Shown here: positions 1-13,634 of the stretch, in pieces | Position numbering within the stretch: position 1 is the stretch's first letter | Layout: every line of letters starts with the position of its first letter | NCBI GenBank assembly: GCA_021613535.1 | Contig: CP075496.1 | Span: 1,240,001 to 1,304,000 of the forward strand | DNA from: Adineta vaga | Lineage: Eukaryota; Rotifera | Length of the DNA: 64,000 bases | Reading direction: 5' to 3' | Position numbers and translations under genes: made by a program | Notes under the pieces: model-generated | Told to the model about the DNA's origin: nothing | The model's database searches: none | What the model saw: only the letters and a program-made list of their open reading frames with translations

Positions 1-715
1 GTTTTTCTTTTCTCAGATGAAAAGAAAATATATCTTATCAGTTTCTTGTTTATGTTCTACCTGCGTATTTTGTGTACCAACTGTCTGTTTACGTATTTAC
101 AATGGTTTGATAAAAGAAAATCTGTTACTCTATTTTATAAATCATACTAAAGTCTTCGTAACCATTTATATCAATGAATATACTTTTATCAGGATAAAAA
201 GAGAACATATGTTGTAGAGAAATAATCACAATGAAAATATGTTTTAGTCAAGTAGAATAAATTGATGATGTCAATTGATTGAAAACAAAGCATTCATCTT
301 TAGAAGAAAAAAAAAGAATTTTGTTATCTCTGTATCAAATTTCTCTTGAAAGCAAAAACTATATTTGTAAGTAGGCGAATATATCTTCTTTTTTTCTCAT
401 CTCTGGCATTTAGTAGATGTTGAAAAGAGAAAGAGAGAAAGCAGAAGGAAGAAAATCGATGGATCATCGTTTCTCTCGTTTTCTTTCATGAGAGAAGAGA
501 AGAGAAGAGAAGAGAAAAAAACTGAAAAACGAGACTACATCGGGCAAAAAAAAAGAAGCAGATGAGAATCTTGTTCGTTGTCTGTTAATAATAATGACGA
601 TAATGATAATGTTTTCTGTAATAAACTATACCATTGAGACATTTTCGGAGATTATTTTCTTACTGACTGGTCTATATAACAAAGATTCCGTTTTTATTTT
701 TAGATAAAAAGTTAC
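1..715. other. Upstream region without a recognised gene
   Basis: No convincing gene is seen. The stretch is AT-rich with purine-rich runs, including a short gagaa tandem run near 490-515. The small open frames look random. The 3' end should hold the promoter and leader of the receptor that starts at 716, but no clear TATA element could be assigned. Confidence 0.5.
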
Positions 716-2630
716 ATGACACACACATCGATCAATGCTTCTGCTCTAATAAATGGAACAAGCAATAAAATGTCGACGTTAATTGCGATTGAACAATATA
801 TGTCAATTTATGGTCCGTTTGTTTTAACAACTCTCGGAATAATTGGTAATATTCTTTCAATCTTAATCTTTTTATCACCTAGATATCGTCGTCAATCATC
901 ACATTTTTATCTTCTCTCACTTGCATTATCTGATCTATGTTTTCTTATTATAAACCTAATTGAAGATACATTTCGTAATCATAATGAATTATATCATTCA
1001 CGTATAAATATTCTTGATCGAAGTTCAACAATAATTTGTATACTCGTTCAATATGCACGAAATACAACACGTTTATTATCATCATGGATTATTGTTGCAT
1101 TTACAATTGAACGTCTTCTCGTGGTATTTTATCCATTAAAACGAGCGATTATTTGTCGAAGAAAGATTGCTCGTTGCGTTGTTCTACTTCTTTTTCTTGC
1201 ATGTATTTTAATTAATTTCAATGTACCATTACATTATGGAATAATTAAAGCTTCTGATCTACCAGACGAAAAAGAAACAATCTGTGATATTATACCGATA
1301 CTTCGTTCGATTTATATGAGATTTGCGATTGGTTCAATGATTGCTGTATATTTAGTACCTATGTGTATAATTACGATTATTAATATGCTTATTTGTTGTA
1401 AATTATGGAGTAAAAGTTTATTAACAGAAAAAGATGAAAACAAAAAATGCTCAAATCGAAAGTAAATTGATTTCGAAATGAATTTTTAATGATTTGTATT
1501 TTTGTTTCTTGTTAGAATTCAATTGAAACATTCTCGTCGTCGATTTTATCTCTCAGATTTTGTATCATGTTTACATCCATCTTCATCTTTCTCTTCCTCA
1601 TCAAATAATTTCAAAGATATTGAACAATTTAACAAATCACATAATTCATCATCAAACCAATATCCATTAAGTCGACCTTTGATACTCAATGAACTAAGCA
1701 CGTCCCAGGTAGAATATTTTCTTCAACAATCTAAGATTGTCTAATAATATGTTTCGACATAATAATATATATAAGAATATTCAAATTCTTATTGACAGAA
1801 TTTGCTTTAGGCAATTCATATTTGTAAAGTTGACAGAAAGGAAAATTATCTGCCTTTTCATGATTAGGAAGAACTCAGACGCCTACATTGTCACTTGTTC
1901 TGTTACAAACAAGGTCGATATTCGAAAGAGATACAATTTCTTTTCTTTTTCTTCTTCTTCTTCTTCTCATAAACAAATGAAGAATATTAATGATAGTTTT
2001 ATTTGAATTCATAGCAAGATAGTCTTTGCTTTTAAAGAAATTAAATTTCAAAGTTAGACAGGACAATCAAAGAAAAGAATCTATAATATATTAAAAGAAA
2101 TTACATGTTGATAAATTGATTTGTTAATACAGGTTAACGGATGTCAATTGATTGATGAAACAGGAAGTCATTCAATGTCACGTTCATTATCAAATCCTTC
2201 ATTAAATTCTTCTCTACCAAGTAAACAATCATCAACAAATATGAAAAATTATATTCAAGCTCGAACAAATCGTGTAACACTTACTCTTCTACTTGTTTCC
2301 TGTTCATTTCTACTTTTAAATTCTCCTTATTGTGCTGTTTGGATCGCAAATTATATTCATGGATTTAATAATATGACTTTAAAATCAATCAAAGAAATCA
2401 CTGAATTATTCATGTTAACAAATTTTTCGATTAATTTCTTATTATATTGTGTTAGTGGTAAAGTATTTCGCGATGAACTTATGTATATTCTTCGATGTCA
2501 ATGGAAAGATTTATACAATAAACATGAAGTGAAGAAACCAGCTCATCTAAAATGTAATATTCAATTACAAGAATCGACACCGAAGTTTCGTACAACGAAA
2601 TTAACGACTAAATATTCTCCGAATCGATGA
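716..2630 (+). CDS. Rhodopsin-like G-protein-coupled receptor
   Basis: A seven-transmembrane receptor of about 478 residues, read from exons 716-1461, 1516-1708 and 2133-2630. Both introns fit GT..AG and keep frame. The N-terminus has N-glycosylation sequons (NAS, NGT). TM1 is followed by a GNILSILIF stretch with the conserved Asn. TM2 contains LALSDLCF. TM3 ends in ERLLVV where family A usually has DRY. TM6 has SCSFLLLNSPYCAVW and TM7 NFSINFLLYCVSGKVFR, a variant of NPxxY. The third intracellular loop is long and serine-rich and spans exon 2. Peptide-type receptors are the closest in style, but no ligand can be named. A polyA signal AATAAA lies at 2654-2659. Confidence 0.88.
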
Positions 2631-5418
2631 AATTTCCTTTTTCTTTTTCTATGAATAAAGCATTCAAAAAAAACCCACATATGTTGTAATTTAATCTGAT
2701 CAAGTAAATGAATCTTTTGCTATTTATCTTGAATTCGTTCTGACAGAATGTACTTGTTAAAAATAACAAAGGAATACCAGATGAATTTCTTCGCTTCGTT
2801 GAATATATTATGTTACTATGAATATTCGCTTCAATTATAATCAAGAATCATTTCTGTACATGTCTGTCATTTTTACATACCTGAATAAATCTAAACTATC
2901 TTGATTATTTTGATATTTTCTTCATTTAGAATAATTATTAAGTAATGTAAATGAAAATTATAATTATCAATGTTAATTTATATAGACAGCGTAAATTTCC
3001 ATTGAAAAATATAAGTGTATGTATTCTATATTGACATGTTTAATGATATTTAGAAAATAATAATTCAATTATTTTTGATGATTTATATATATATATATAT
3101 ATGTGAAATACATCAATATAAAGACTTTTGTTTGTCTTATTTTGACTTCTGTCAGGAGAATTCTTCGAGAAATATCGTTCAAACACGCACATTTAGGTTT
3201 AAATTATCAACTGAAGTTAAACTTCCTTTTTTTTCTGTCAGCTTTCATAGAAATATCTATTTCTGATATTTAATTACGAATCAAAGATTGATATTCTGAA
3301 GAAATTTGGAATGTTGAAAGTCAAATGAAGATATTTGTTTTCAATTGAAATCATCCGTACAGTTAGAAATGACGTCAAAAGAAATTATTCATTAAGACAG
3401 GATTTCAACATGTGAATCTTGAACTTTCACGTGCTTAGAATCTAGGATAATTCATTACAAATCACTAGTCATTTGCTGGGAGGAGAGAAGAGAGAGAGAG
3501 ACGGGATAGAATTCTTCAACTTAAAATTAACACATAAAGATTCAATTCGTGTTAGTAAAGATTTGATAATCTGATCATGATAAAGATTAAGATAATATGT
3601 TTAATGAGTTTTGTCGTAAATTTAATTGAAAAACTTCAAGAGAATGTATTAACACTTTTGCGATTTGATACTACATGATTCACAAAAATGTTTTTCCAAC
3701 GAATACAGCTCAAATGCGAAGAGATAAAAAAAAGTGATTTTTATATCAAATGAATAAAGCTTGTTAACAACGGGATCTAGGAATATAACTGATGATTCAT
3801 AGGGTGATAATAGGCCATAGAATCACGGAAAAGTTTCAAGATTTAGGGTTATAACTGCTGATGTACTTCCATCGATAGTCAGCTATAAAAACTAAATGTT
3901 CTCAGAAAATTTCTTTGTTGGGTAGATTTTGTGGTGCCATCTTACACCGATCATTTTGGTAAAAAACATTTTAGATTTGACATATAAATGATGGTGCTCG
4001 AGTCGAAATACTAAAAAACATCAAACAGTTCTATTTACTAGAGCTACAATGTTTTTTTCAGTAGCCTGACTCGAGCACCGTCATTTACATGTCAAACCTA
4101 ATAAAATATTTTTACCAAAATGATCAGCGTAGATATAGCTCCACAAAGTCTGCTAGAGGAGGAAATTATTTGAGGATTTACTATTATTTATGACCGACTG
4201 ACTAATGTATATTGTAGTGCGAGCTATCGGTGGGTCACATCTCCGCGAAAGAGTTAATTTTGTAGGAACAAATCAGAAACATATTTATTGTACAGAAAAT
4301 TTCTTCTGAAATTTATCAAAAATAAACTGAAAGTTTTATAATTAATTTCAAATCTTCAAAAAAACAGTTTACATCTTTGCATTTTACCTTGGTTTTTCAT
4401 AATCGACGAATAAACCTCGTATTTGATGTCCTTAGTTTTATCAACAAACTATAGTTATTGATATTGTCACTCGTCAATGCTTGAGAAATATAATTACATT
4501 GTTGTAAACAGAGCATAATCTATATTGTTATTTAGCACTAGGATTCAGATAATCATTGAAAGAATGACGAATCAAATCAAAAACTTGTTAGACTAGTAAA
4601 TTATGATGAGAAGTCAAAGGAAAAAATATTTCGTCAGAGAATAAAGGTCATTACATTGTTTACTAGTGGAGTTGTGACACTCTCATGTAAATGAAGGGAT
4701 AAAAGCTATTTCCATAAATTTTTTTATGTAATCTTTCAGATAAATTTATGAATGTGAATAGAGATGTACAACATTTGATTTCAACACGTATATCTAATAG
4801 TTGTTTTAAAGATGACGATGTGAATGAAATCGTATCATAGTAAGGAAATATAAACATGATACGCACATTTGGTATGAAATTCTATTTAGTTTGGTACTTT
4901 CTATATTTCTGATAGAATTCTGATTTAGCTATTGTCTAAAAGTTCCTCAATGATTGACTTATAGTAAAATCACAAGTTGTATATCATCAAATTTTTGGAA
5001 TAGGATCATGTCTTTTTATTGAATAGAGTGTGACACATGTTCGTCATATACTCATTGGTGGTCTTTTCGTGACCTGTTTGTTTATTTACTTTTCCTTTTC
5101 CTACTAAAGGGTATAGGGGCGTTACATTGAGTATTCTTTATCGAATGGATACGTTCTTCTTGTTCTGTTGGTCCACTAGCCAATCATTCTCTAACGACAT
5201 CATTGGTTATTTTTTTCCTCTCTCTTTTATATTTCCTGTCGCTGGTTGCATCTGCCGAGATATGATTCTTTCTTTCTTTCCTTCGTTCTGTGTTCTTCTT
5301 TCTAACCCACAACAAACTATCGCAGAAGCACAACAATCGTTAAAAAAATAAAAGTATAAAAAATTGTTTGTCTTTTATCAATTATAAAAAAGGTTAAAAT
5401 CATCCAGTACGAACAAAG
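2631..5418. other. Intergenic region with a palindromic repeat
   Basis: No coding exon could be supported. The stretch contains a TA dinucleotide run near 3087-3105, an imperfect direct repeat of about 27 bases (near 3772 and 3840) and the large inverted repeat described separately at 3877-4199. The last 300 bases should hold the TEX2-like promoter. Confidence 0.5.
3877..4199. repeat. Imperfect palindrome, foldback/MITE-like
   Basis: The left arm (about 3877-4019) is mirrored by the right arm (about 4051-4199), with a spacer of about 30 bases. The best-matching inner parts are the block ending GGTGCTCGAGTC at 4004 and its complement GACTCGAGCACC from 4068. The blocks around TCATTTTGGTAAAAA and TTTTTACCAAAATGATCA also pair. 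Matching weakens outward but continues through the TTTTGTGG and AGTCAGC segments. No open frame lies inside and no target-site duplication could be recognised. The form suggests a non-autonomous foldback or MITE element, old enough for the arms to have diverged. Confidence 0.75.
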
Positions 5419-8400
5419 ATGAGTGGTGACGATCATCATCATCATCATCATCATCCACACATACCTAAAGTTTTTGATAAATTATCAAATAAAATTTCCA
5501 ATCTTAAAGAAGACATTGTCGAAGCCGTTCGAGATCGAACACATTCAACATCATCCGATCGTCGAAGTTCAATATCGAGTGATAATATGTCTGTTAATTT
5601 ATCTAGTGTATCATTTGCATTACATGATGATAAACCATCGATAGATCTTGGTACGAAATCATCGCTCAAAAGTTATGGTATGTAAAAAACAAAACTATTT
5701 TTAAATGCATTGCGTACTGAGTGAACTCGAGAAAGAAAGAAATTGAAAACTGAGATTTTGATCAAGTAAATGGATTCTAATCAATATTCTATTTTATAGT
5801 TGAGTATTCCAATGATCGATAACAATAAATCTCAGACGAAAAAATTTGAAATGATGATTTATTGATTAGTAATCAATGATGATAATAGGTAGAGGTATTT
5901 TGTTTAGTTTAGATTATATTTCAACGAATATTTCGATTGATATTAACTAGTTTTTCTGTTATTGAAAAATTAGTTGTGTGAAAAAAACAAAACTAATTCG
6001 CATGTTAAATCTCTGTTTGACTTAGTATAGATCATCTATCGTTCTTGTATTAATAGTCTAGTATTATTATTTATTCTATATAGATACTACATCATTGGCG
6101 TCAGTTCATTCAACCGCATCTGTTGCTTCGACAACCAGCAGTATTCCACAACGTCATACAATTGATCAATTAGCATTAAATATGGGTTTTGGCGGTATAA
6201 AACCAAATATTTCCAATCCATCGAATATATCAACAACATCTACTTCATCACCATCACCTTTAATAAATACTGCTAATCCTATTTTTCAACCTGTTTTAAC
6301 ACCTTCAAGTTCAGTTCAAACATTTAATTCATCAGATAAGCTATCATTGCATCGAGAAGATTCCAATGAAACAGAAGATGAACTTAAAGAACGTACAATC
6401 ACAAAGATTGATCCTGAAGAAATGCTTGCTAAACCTACTGTTGTAACAGTACAAAAAGATCCTGTTCGACGTGCAGCTACGTTATTAGCTGGACCGAAAT
6501 TTCGTTTAAATACTAATGAACTTCCAAAAGAAAATGTTCCAATCAGTATTGATGCTTTTTATTCCGTTGCAGTAAGAATTTATTTGACAATCTTCTCATG
6601 AAAATTCTATTTTCTCTTTCAAATAGATTGTTGTTGGAATTGTTTCTTTAATAATTGTATTATGGAAACCAATATCATCGTATTTTTCTGGTGTATTAGT
6701 TGGTTGTTTATTTGCGGGTGCATTATTCTATATATTTATTCGAACATTTATCAATAAAAAAATTGAAGAAAATGGTATTGAAGAATGGGTGGATTTTCCT
6801 GCATTGGAAGCGATGCTTGCCAAATGTGACAAAGAAGATAAGAATACCAATATTCAAGTATGTTTTTTTCTTATTCGAAAACTTTTCAATATTGTTTTCT
6901 TCTAGGTCACAGGTGCATCGATTGCATTTCAATGTTATGATGCTGATCGTGATGATGATTTTGCTCGTTATCCATGTGATATTCGTCTTGATGGATATCG
7001 ACTTATAATTCAACTTGCAAGTAAACAATGGAATGACGAAAAGAAAACGGATAAAGACATGAAATTTATTGGTTATAGAGAATATTTAGTCAAAGGTAAA
7101 GATTTCCTTTGCTAAATATGACTTTTTTTCCGAAATGTATATGAATGTTTTCTTTTTATAGAAGCTCGAATGATTCTCGTACCAGAAGCAACATTAACAC
7201 GTGCAAAATATTGGATGAATGAATATCCAATAATTCTTCAAGATTTACAAATTCTCGATAAGCAAATTCATAATAAACAACAATTAGAAAAATCAAAACT
7301 TGATACGAATGATTTCTTTACAAATACAGCTACAACTCTTTCAATTTGGTTTGAAACAAGTCCACAAAAAGAAGAATGGTTTCATAAGTTCGTATTTTAA
7401 ATTCGAAAATTTTTCTCGAAAATATTTTCGATCATTTTAGACTTTCATTAACTTTACGTAAAGGAAAAGAAGATATCGAACGAACAAATAATCTTATGGC
7501 TGGATCGAATTCTTCCCTTTCATCATTAGGTTCAAGTTCAACACTCTATCGTCGTTTAGCTCAAACTGATGCTGATACTGAACTCGTTCCAAATCCAGTT
7601 ACCGAATCGGAAATTCAAGCTGCAGTTAACGAAACACAAATCAATGCCGAAGAATTACAAGAAAAAGCGAAAGTATGTTGATTGTTTTCTTTTTCAAACA
7701 AGTTCTCTATTGTAATGATCAGAATACATTCTATTGAGTTGATAATCGAGAGTTAATTTCCTATAGTTTCAGAAATCTAATCTTTCTCAACGTACTAATT
7801 CCTTATCGGTATGTAAACTTTCACAATATCCTTTCACACAAATGTCAAGTGTAGATTTTGAATATTGTTTCTTGTATAAAATCATATAATTGTTTTCTAG
7901 ATTGTTGAACCGGAGAATGAAGAACTCGATGCTAGTGGAACACATCGAACAGCAGCAAGAAAATCAAAGAAATCAACTCCAAATGAAGCTTCTTTACAAA
8001 AAGTTCTTCAATCACCTGAATGTTTAGATGAAGCTGCTATAACGATTAATTTTCTAACTCGTCGATTACTTTGCGATATGTTTGATATACCTATTTTTAA
8101 AGATTTAATCAAAACAAAAGTCGAAATGAAATTAAAAGAAGTTGCTGTATGTTATTCGAATAAAAGCGAATTGTTTTCTTTCAAACTTTATCTTTTCTAG
8201 GTTAAAATTTTAAAAGATCTTCGTGTAACATCGATTGATATTGGAAATACATTTCCAGTTATTTTAAAAATTGAACCAATGCAATGGAATACACAAGGCA
8301 TTTGGTTTAATTTATTTGTTTATTATCGTGGAAATTTCAAGTAAATCGATTTATTCAAGACAAATTTTCATTTGGTTTATTCAATTTTTTATTTAGATTA

Positions 8401-9423
8401 TCCGTAAGAACACGTGTTTTACTTCAAAAATTAATTAATTTTGATCCGAAAAAACATAAACCAATCTTTGCTCAACATCATTCAGCACAACTTGTTCATA
8501 AAGATGACGAACGAATTGATGAAGATGATTTAGTACAACGACAAAAACTTTTAGCAAAAGAACCAGAAATTCCTGAAATGTAAGTTAAACGAAATCTATT
8601 CAAGAAATAACGAGATATTCATCTTTATAATTTAGGGCTGTTACCCGTAAAGTTGGTTTAGCATTGACAAACTTAGCATTGAATAAATACTTTCAAATGT
8701 TTGCAAATATTCCATTTATTAAAAAATTATTCGAGAAATTTTCGGAACAGGACACTGGAGCTGATGTAGAAGTAACTGGTTTTAGTGGAGTACTTACCGT
8801 AAGTTGAAAGAGTGAAGAATTTCTTCATATATAATCTTCTTTTTGTTTTAGTTGAACATTCCTCCACCGCCAAGCGATCGAATTTGGTAAAGAATATTTT
8901 CTCATTTGAATTTTTCTATTTTTATCATTGTTATTCTTCTTGTTTAGGGTTGGTTTTTCAGAAATGCCTGATATTAGCATTAAAGTAGTGCCTGTCTACG
9001 GTGAAAATCAATATGCATATACATTACTTCAAGATTTCTTATCTGCAAAAGTTCGAGCGGAATTAAAGGTTTGAAAAAATTTCATTTTTTCTGGAAAAAT
9101 TAATTTCTGATTTTTAAGCGACTTGTCGTCTTACCAGCAATGGATGATCAACTTCTACCATTCTTTCGAGATTGGGCAATTGATATTATGTAAGTTATGC
9201 GATAAAAACTTCTAATCCATCATCATCATCATTTCTTCGATTTTCTAGTGGAGAAATTGTGTCTAAACCAATTAATCCAACAACAGATAATTATAAAGCG
9301 AAATTAAATGCTCATGCATCCGTTCGTGCTGGCTTAGATGAATACAATACGATAAAAGATACGAAAAAATCAACACCACCAACATCTACGGTAGCTGCTG
9401 GTCTCGAGTCAACTCGTCTCTAA
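5419..9423 (+). CDS. TEX2-like SMP-domain lipid-transfer protein
   Basis: About 931 residues from 15 exons: 5419-5677, 6084-6571, 6627-6857, 6906-7095, 7162-7387, 7441-7672, 7773-7808, 7901-8146, 8201-8340, 8397-8579, 8636-8798, 8852-8886, 8948-9068, 9119-9189 and 9249-9423. Exon 7 is a 36-base microexon. Order: a short poly-His run after the start, a Ser/Thr-rich region, two adjacent membrane segments (near the VGIVSLIIVLWK and GVLVGCLFAGALFYIFI stretches), a PH-like region, then a C-terminal SMP module with TINFLTRRLLCDMF and the ELKRLVVLPAMDDQLLPFF end. TEX2 proteins sit in the ER membrane and move lipids at contact sites with endolysosomes. The architecture and length fit that family. A polyA signal is at 9555-9560. 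Confidence 0.88.
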
Positions 9424-10887
9424 TCACGTTTATGTACCTTTCTTTCGATAACATTAGTCTTTTGATTATTATAAGCAAGCTCTTTTTTCTTATGTATATA
9501 CATGATTGAATTATTATTAAACAAGCTGAGAACTTTTAAAACGAAGAGAAAATGAATAAATGTTTTAATTAAATGAATCAAATATCAAATAGAATTATTC
9601 GCTCATGCCTAATTTATGAAAGGAATTCTAATTTAGTTTCTTTCAATAGCATTACAATAATGTTCTTTTGCGCTCATTTTTTGACTGAATCAGTCACATT
9701 GCTTTCAACACGAGATTCTCACCTGGTTGCGTGTTTTCATTTCACGGTTAAAAATATATGCGTGAAAATTGTGATGAGTCAATATTACCTTTTCAACCTT
9801 AACTTTGTTTTGAGTTTTTTCTATGATGTCGAATAATAATACTCGTAAACGTACGAATAAAACTAAGGATGTGAGTGTGCTTGTACATGTTGATGAAGGT
9901 GGTTGTGGGTACTAGATCTATCTAACACCCACACCCTCAGAGAAAATTATACAGTAAAATGTGGTAACCGATTAAAGGGAAAATACGGAAACGATTACGG
10001 AGGTACGAATGGAAGAAATCTATTGATTGAAAATAAAACATAGAAACCATTCGTTTTAACAGAGAAGAGTAGTTACTTTGTTTCTTCTGTCGACTTCTGA
10101 CAATAGGATTTAGAGGCTGCTAATGTTTTCTTTACTTACTTAGAACAAAAACAAAAACAATGAATGTTGAATGTGTCGAAGAATATTGTATCGTGCTCTA
10201 CAGTAGTCGTCAATTGTGAAATCATTCCATGTACAGAGTATTTTTTTCTCTTTTGGTGATTTTTCCAAGCATCAATCAATATTTTTAGTACATGTAATTA
10301 TACAGTATCTTTTCTCTTTCTTCTACTGGTTTTTTTCCTATTAAAAGTCAATATTTATCCTTGAGTAATATTGTTCGAGTACGTCACGTACTTTCTTCGC
10401 TCTTTTGCAGTATCTTTTTGTCTTCTAATCGTTCTTTATTCTCTATACATAAGATTCTTCTTTTTCTTTTAGTAAAAATTTAAGAAAATAATAAGTTTCT
10501 TCAGGTACACGCACCTACAAAGTTATTTTTTTTATCTGCCCGTTAACACCAGTTTCGTTTTTAATGTTTCTCATTATTTTTTCTTTTAGCATATTACGAT
10601 AAGAAACATATTCACACTATCTTTATATATTAAAATATTGACAAGTTCCATCCGAAGAAAAATCCAATGATAGAATCTGGTAATAGTGATAACGCAGCAA
10701 ATCCTTTTAGTAATATCTGATCAGTATTCCAAAATAAGAATAATTTGTGAACATACATTGAAACATATTCATGATGCATCCAGTATTGCAATGATACTGT
10801 ATATGTTAAAAATTCGAGTCATTTTGTGAGAAAGATTTTTTATATAAATAAACGAGCCTTATGTATATTGTTTTTTTCTTCTCTTGA
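9424..10887. other. Intergenic region between two convergent genes
   Basis: No gene recognised. It contains the 3' ends of the TEX2-like gene (+) and the receptor (-). A small hairpin pairs TGTGGGT with ACCCACA around 9904-9936. Pyrimidine-rich stretches near 10240-10580 carry no coding frame. Confidence 0.45.
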
Positions 10888-11932
10888 TCAATTTTTATTC
10901 ATTACTGTTGTTTTTCTATTCGTTTGTATTGTTGCTATTGGTCTAACTGATATTTGAGGACGATGAAAAACTACAGCCAAATCGCGCCATATTCCAAAAA
11001 GACAAACAAAAGGACAAAGAGTAGTTGTTAGAAAAGGTGAATAAATAAAATATTCAAAGAAAAGCATAAATGCATATGGTGATTGATTATTTGTATATGT
11101 ATTAATTTGTCCAGAAACTAAAAATGGTATCCAACATATGGCATAAAGACATGCCACACTGATCAATTGTAAGAACATTCGAGCATTTTTGGACCAAAGT
11201 CGTGTTTGTTGCATTCGATGTTTTTGTTGTAGAACTCGAATTGTTAGAATAATATTTGCAATGACAAGAATACACATTGGTATACCAAGATCAGCAAACC
11301 AAGAAAAAACTTGCCAGAAAGGACTTTTCATATAACAAGGTGCACCACACCAATAAATAAAATAGATAAAATCATTTGTACATGGAAATAGAAAAACAAG
11401 AAAAATATTAAAAAATACTGGAAAAAGAAAACAACAAGTTAAAGGAATGTAACGAAGAATAACTTTGTATTTCTTTAATGAAGCTGAATGAAAAATGAAA
11501 AAATGCCTTTCAATACTTCCCACAGCCATAATCCAAAGACTAACACCAAACAGAGATGCACTGATAAAAGACCACCATTGACAAAATATCGGTGTCATGC
11601 TTGCAGTACGATTGAAATAAAGAAATACCAATGCTAATGGTATATCTAAAATTGCCTAGAGAAAGAAAAACCGATTAGGTGATGATGACGATTTAACAAA
11701 CCTGTATGAAATTGACGATGACTAAGCAAATAATGATGAAATTTGTATCTCGACGACGTATTTCACGCACACGAATGAATTGATAGAAGAGATAGATTGA
11801 ACATAGAAGTGATGGAATAAGTAAAGCAATTAGAAAACTGAAAATAATCATTCGACTTTTAGGAATTGAAAAAACGAATTCTTCTGTTGATGGATCAGAC
11901 ATCGCTGTAGTATTTTCCAGTAAAGATGACAT
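10888..11932 (-). CDS. Rhodopsin-like G-protein-coupled receptor
   Basis: A receptor of about 332 residues from two exons on the minus strand, 11702-11932 and 10888-11655, joined in frame over a 46-base intron. The extracellular N-terminus has the sequon NTT. Membrane segments follow in order: MIIFSFLIALLIPSLLCS, IIICLVIVNF, a segment around FISASLFGVSLWIMAVGSIER, RYIPLTCCFLFPVFFNIFLV, FADLGIPMCILVIANIILT, FLQLISVACLYAICWIPFLV and the last around TTTLCPFVCLFGI. ER replaces the DR of DRY. It is a different subtype from the receptor at 716. Ligand unknown. The compact loops and short tail resemble lineage-expanded orphan receptors. Confidence 0.85.
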
Positions 11933-12322
11933 TTTATGGAATATAATATTGAATGAATAACTCAGTGCTATCAGTAAAGATTTTTATAAAAATTAAATTC
12001 ACATGAAAAATATTAATTTGAAAGCAGATTATTTATTGACATCAAAATATAAGAAGATTTTCGATTAGGATAACAAATTACGATGTTTTAAATAAAGTTT
12101 AGGGAGATTATCGATGAATGTTAACTTAACTTCAACTCGAAAAAGGATCCTCCAAATCAGTGGATTTTTTTGCCATTCTATATTAATAACTAGGTTATTT
12201 CCCGGTCACCATGATAATACTAAGAATAAACGATGATGATTTAGCAGTTTTTTATCTCTTGCTTATAAAGAATGAGAAAATCTTCGTATATTTTATTACA
12301 ATTGTGTTTTTTTTCTCTCAAT
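11933..12322. other. Divergent promoter region
   Basis: Lies between the start of the receptor (-) and the start of the cathepsin L gene (+). Apart from the TATA box listed separately, no element is recognised. Confidence 0.45.
12264..12269 (+). promoter_or_regulatory. TATA box of the cathepsin L gene
   Basis: TATAAA within cttataaagaa. It would place the transcript start near 12290-12297, downstream of an ATG at 12272 and upstream of the ATG at 12323. This supports the second ATG as the real start. Confidence 0.6.
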
Positions 12323-13542
12323 ATGCGTTTATTTCTCATCTTTGCAGCTATTTTGGCTGTAGCACAAGCAGAAAGTACTAATCAAGATCGAAAAGATTGG
12401 AATTTATTTAAACATGTTCATAACAAATTGTATTCCAATAGACAAGAAGAACGATATCGGTATGAAAATAAAGAAATTAATTGAATTTTATTGTTTTGTT
12501 CTTCTCTTTCAGTTTTGGAATATTTCAAAAGAATTTAGCTATGATTAATAGACATAATTCAGAAGTTGAATTGGGTTTACATTCATATACACTTGGAATC
12601 AATCAATTTGCTGATATGGTATAATTATCAATTTGTTTTCTCGTTTATTCAATATCATTTTTCTAGACACACGATGAATTTGTTCAAACAATGTTAGGTG
12701 GAGTAAAAGTGCCTTCAGATCCATTAAAAAGACCCTTTGGACAACGATTTAATCCATCAGCAAATGTTGAAATACCAGAATCTGTCGGTAAATCGAATAG
12801 GAAGAGGATTCGTTGATTAATAGAATCATTTGATATGTATTTTAGATTGGAGAACAAAAGGTGCTGTAACTACAGTAATTGAAAATCAAGAACAATGTGG
12901 TTCATGTTGGGCATTTACAGCAACTGGTGCTTTAGAAGGTCAACATTTTCTTAAAACAGGAAAATTAGTTCGATTATCAGCACAAAATCTAATGGATTGT
13001 TCAGAGAAATTTGGTAATATGGGTTGTAATGGAGGATTAATGGATGCTTCATTTCAATATATTAAAGTTAATAAAGGTATAGATACAGCAGAGAGTTATC
13101 CTTATGAAGCACAACAAGGAAAATGTCGATTTAATCGAACAAATGTTGGTGCAACTGATACAGTTCGTATTGAATTTTCTAAAAAAAAGGAATCTCATTT
13201 GATTATTGTTAATCATAGGGTTTCGTTGATCTTCCTGCAGGAAATGAAACTGCCTTAGAAATTGGTATTGCTACGATTGGTCCAATTTCAGTTGCAATTG
13301 ATGCTTCCCAAAGTTCATTTCAATTTTATTCTTCTGGTGTTTATGATGAACCTAACTGTTCATCAACAAATATTGATCATTCATTTATTTTAGTTGGCTA
13401 TGGTACATATAATAATAAACAATATTATATTGCAAAAAATTCCTGGGGAGATAAATGGGGTAACAAAGGTTATATTTTAATGAGTCGAAATAAGAATAAT
13501 CAATGTGGTATTGCTAATATTGGTAGTTATCCTCTTGTTTAG
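12323..13542 (+). CDS. Cathepsin L-like cysteine protease (papain family C1)
   Basis: About 334 residues from exons 12323-12459, 12513-12618, 12667-12787, 12846-13162 and 13219-13542. The chosen ATG gives a clean signal peptide, [16 protein letters not shown]; an in-frame ATG at 12272 would put extra polar residues before it. An I29-type inhibitory propeptide follows, with the [13 protein letters not shown] signature. The mature enzyme starts near [10 protein letters not shown]. The catalytic Cys is in QCGSCWAF, the His in [12 protein letters not shown] and the Asn in [14 protein letters not shown] is also present. All key residues are intact, so a secreted or lysosomal endopeptidase of normal family length is expected. 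AATAAA follows at 13560-13565, and the stop lies only 92 bases from the stop of the convergent LRR gene. Confidence 0.93.
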
Positions 13543-13634
13543 AAAAAAGATTTTTGTTTAATAAAATTTCGAAGATATATTTGTTAAATGAAGAAAAAAA
13601 GAATGATCTATGACAAATAAATTCATTTTCTTTG

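Noticed and set aside
17-217. 66-residue open frame at the window start
   Set aside because: No start context, splice sites, domain or downstream exon; AT-rich random frame.
9904-9936. TGTGGG-like hairpin resembling a telomere repeat unit
   Set aside because: Only one unit on each side, no tandem array; not evidence of an internal telomere.
12272-12322. Upstream in-frame ATG of the cathepsin L gene
   Set aside because: It lies only a few bases after the TATA box and would bury the signal peptide; the ATG at 12323 fits better.
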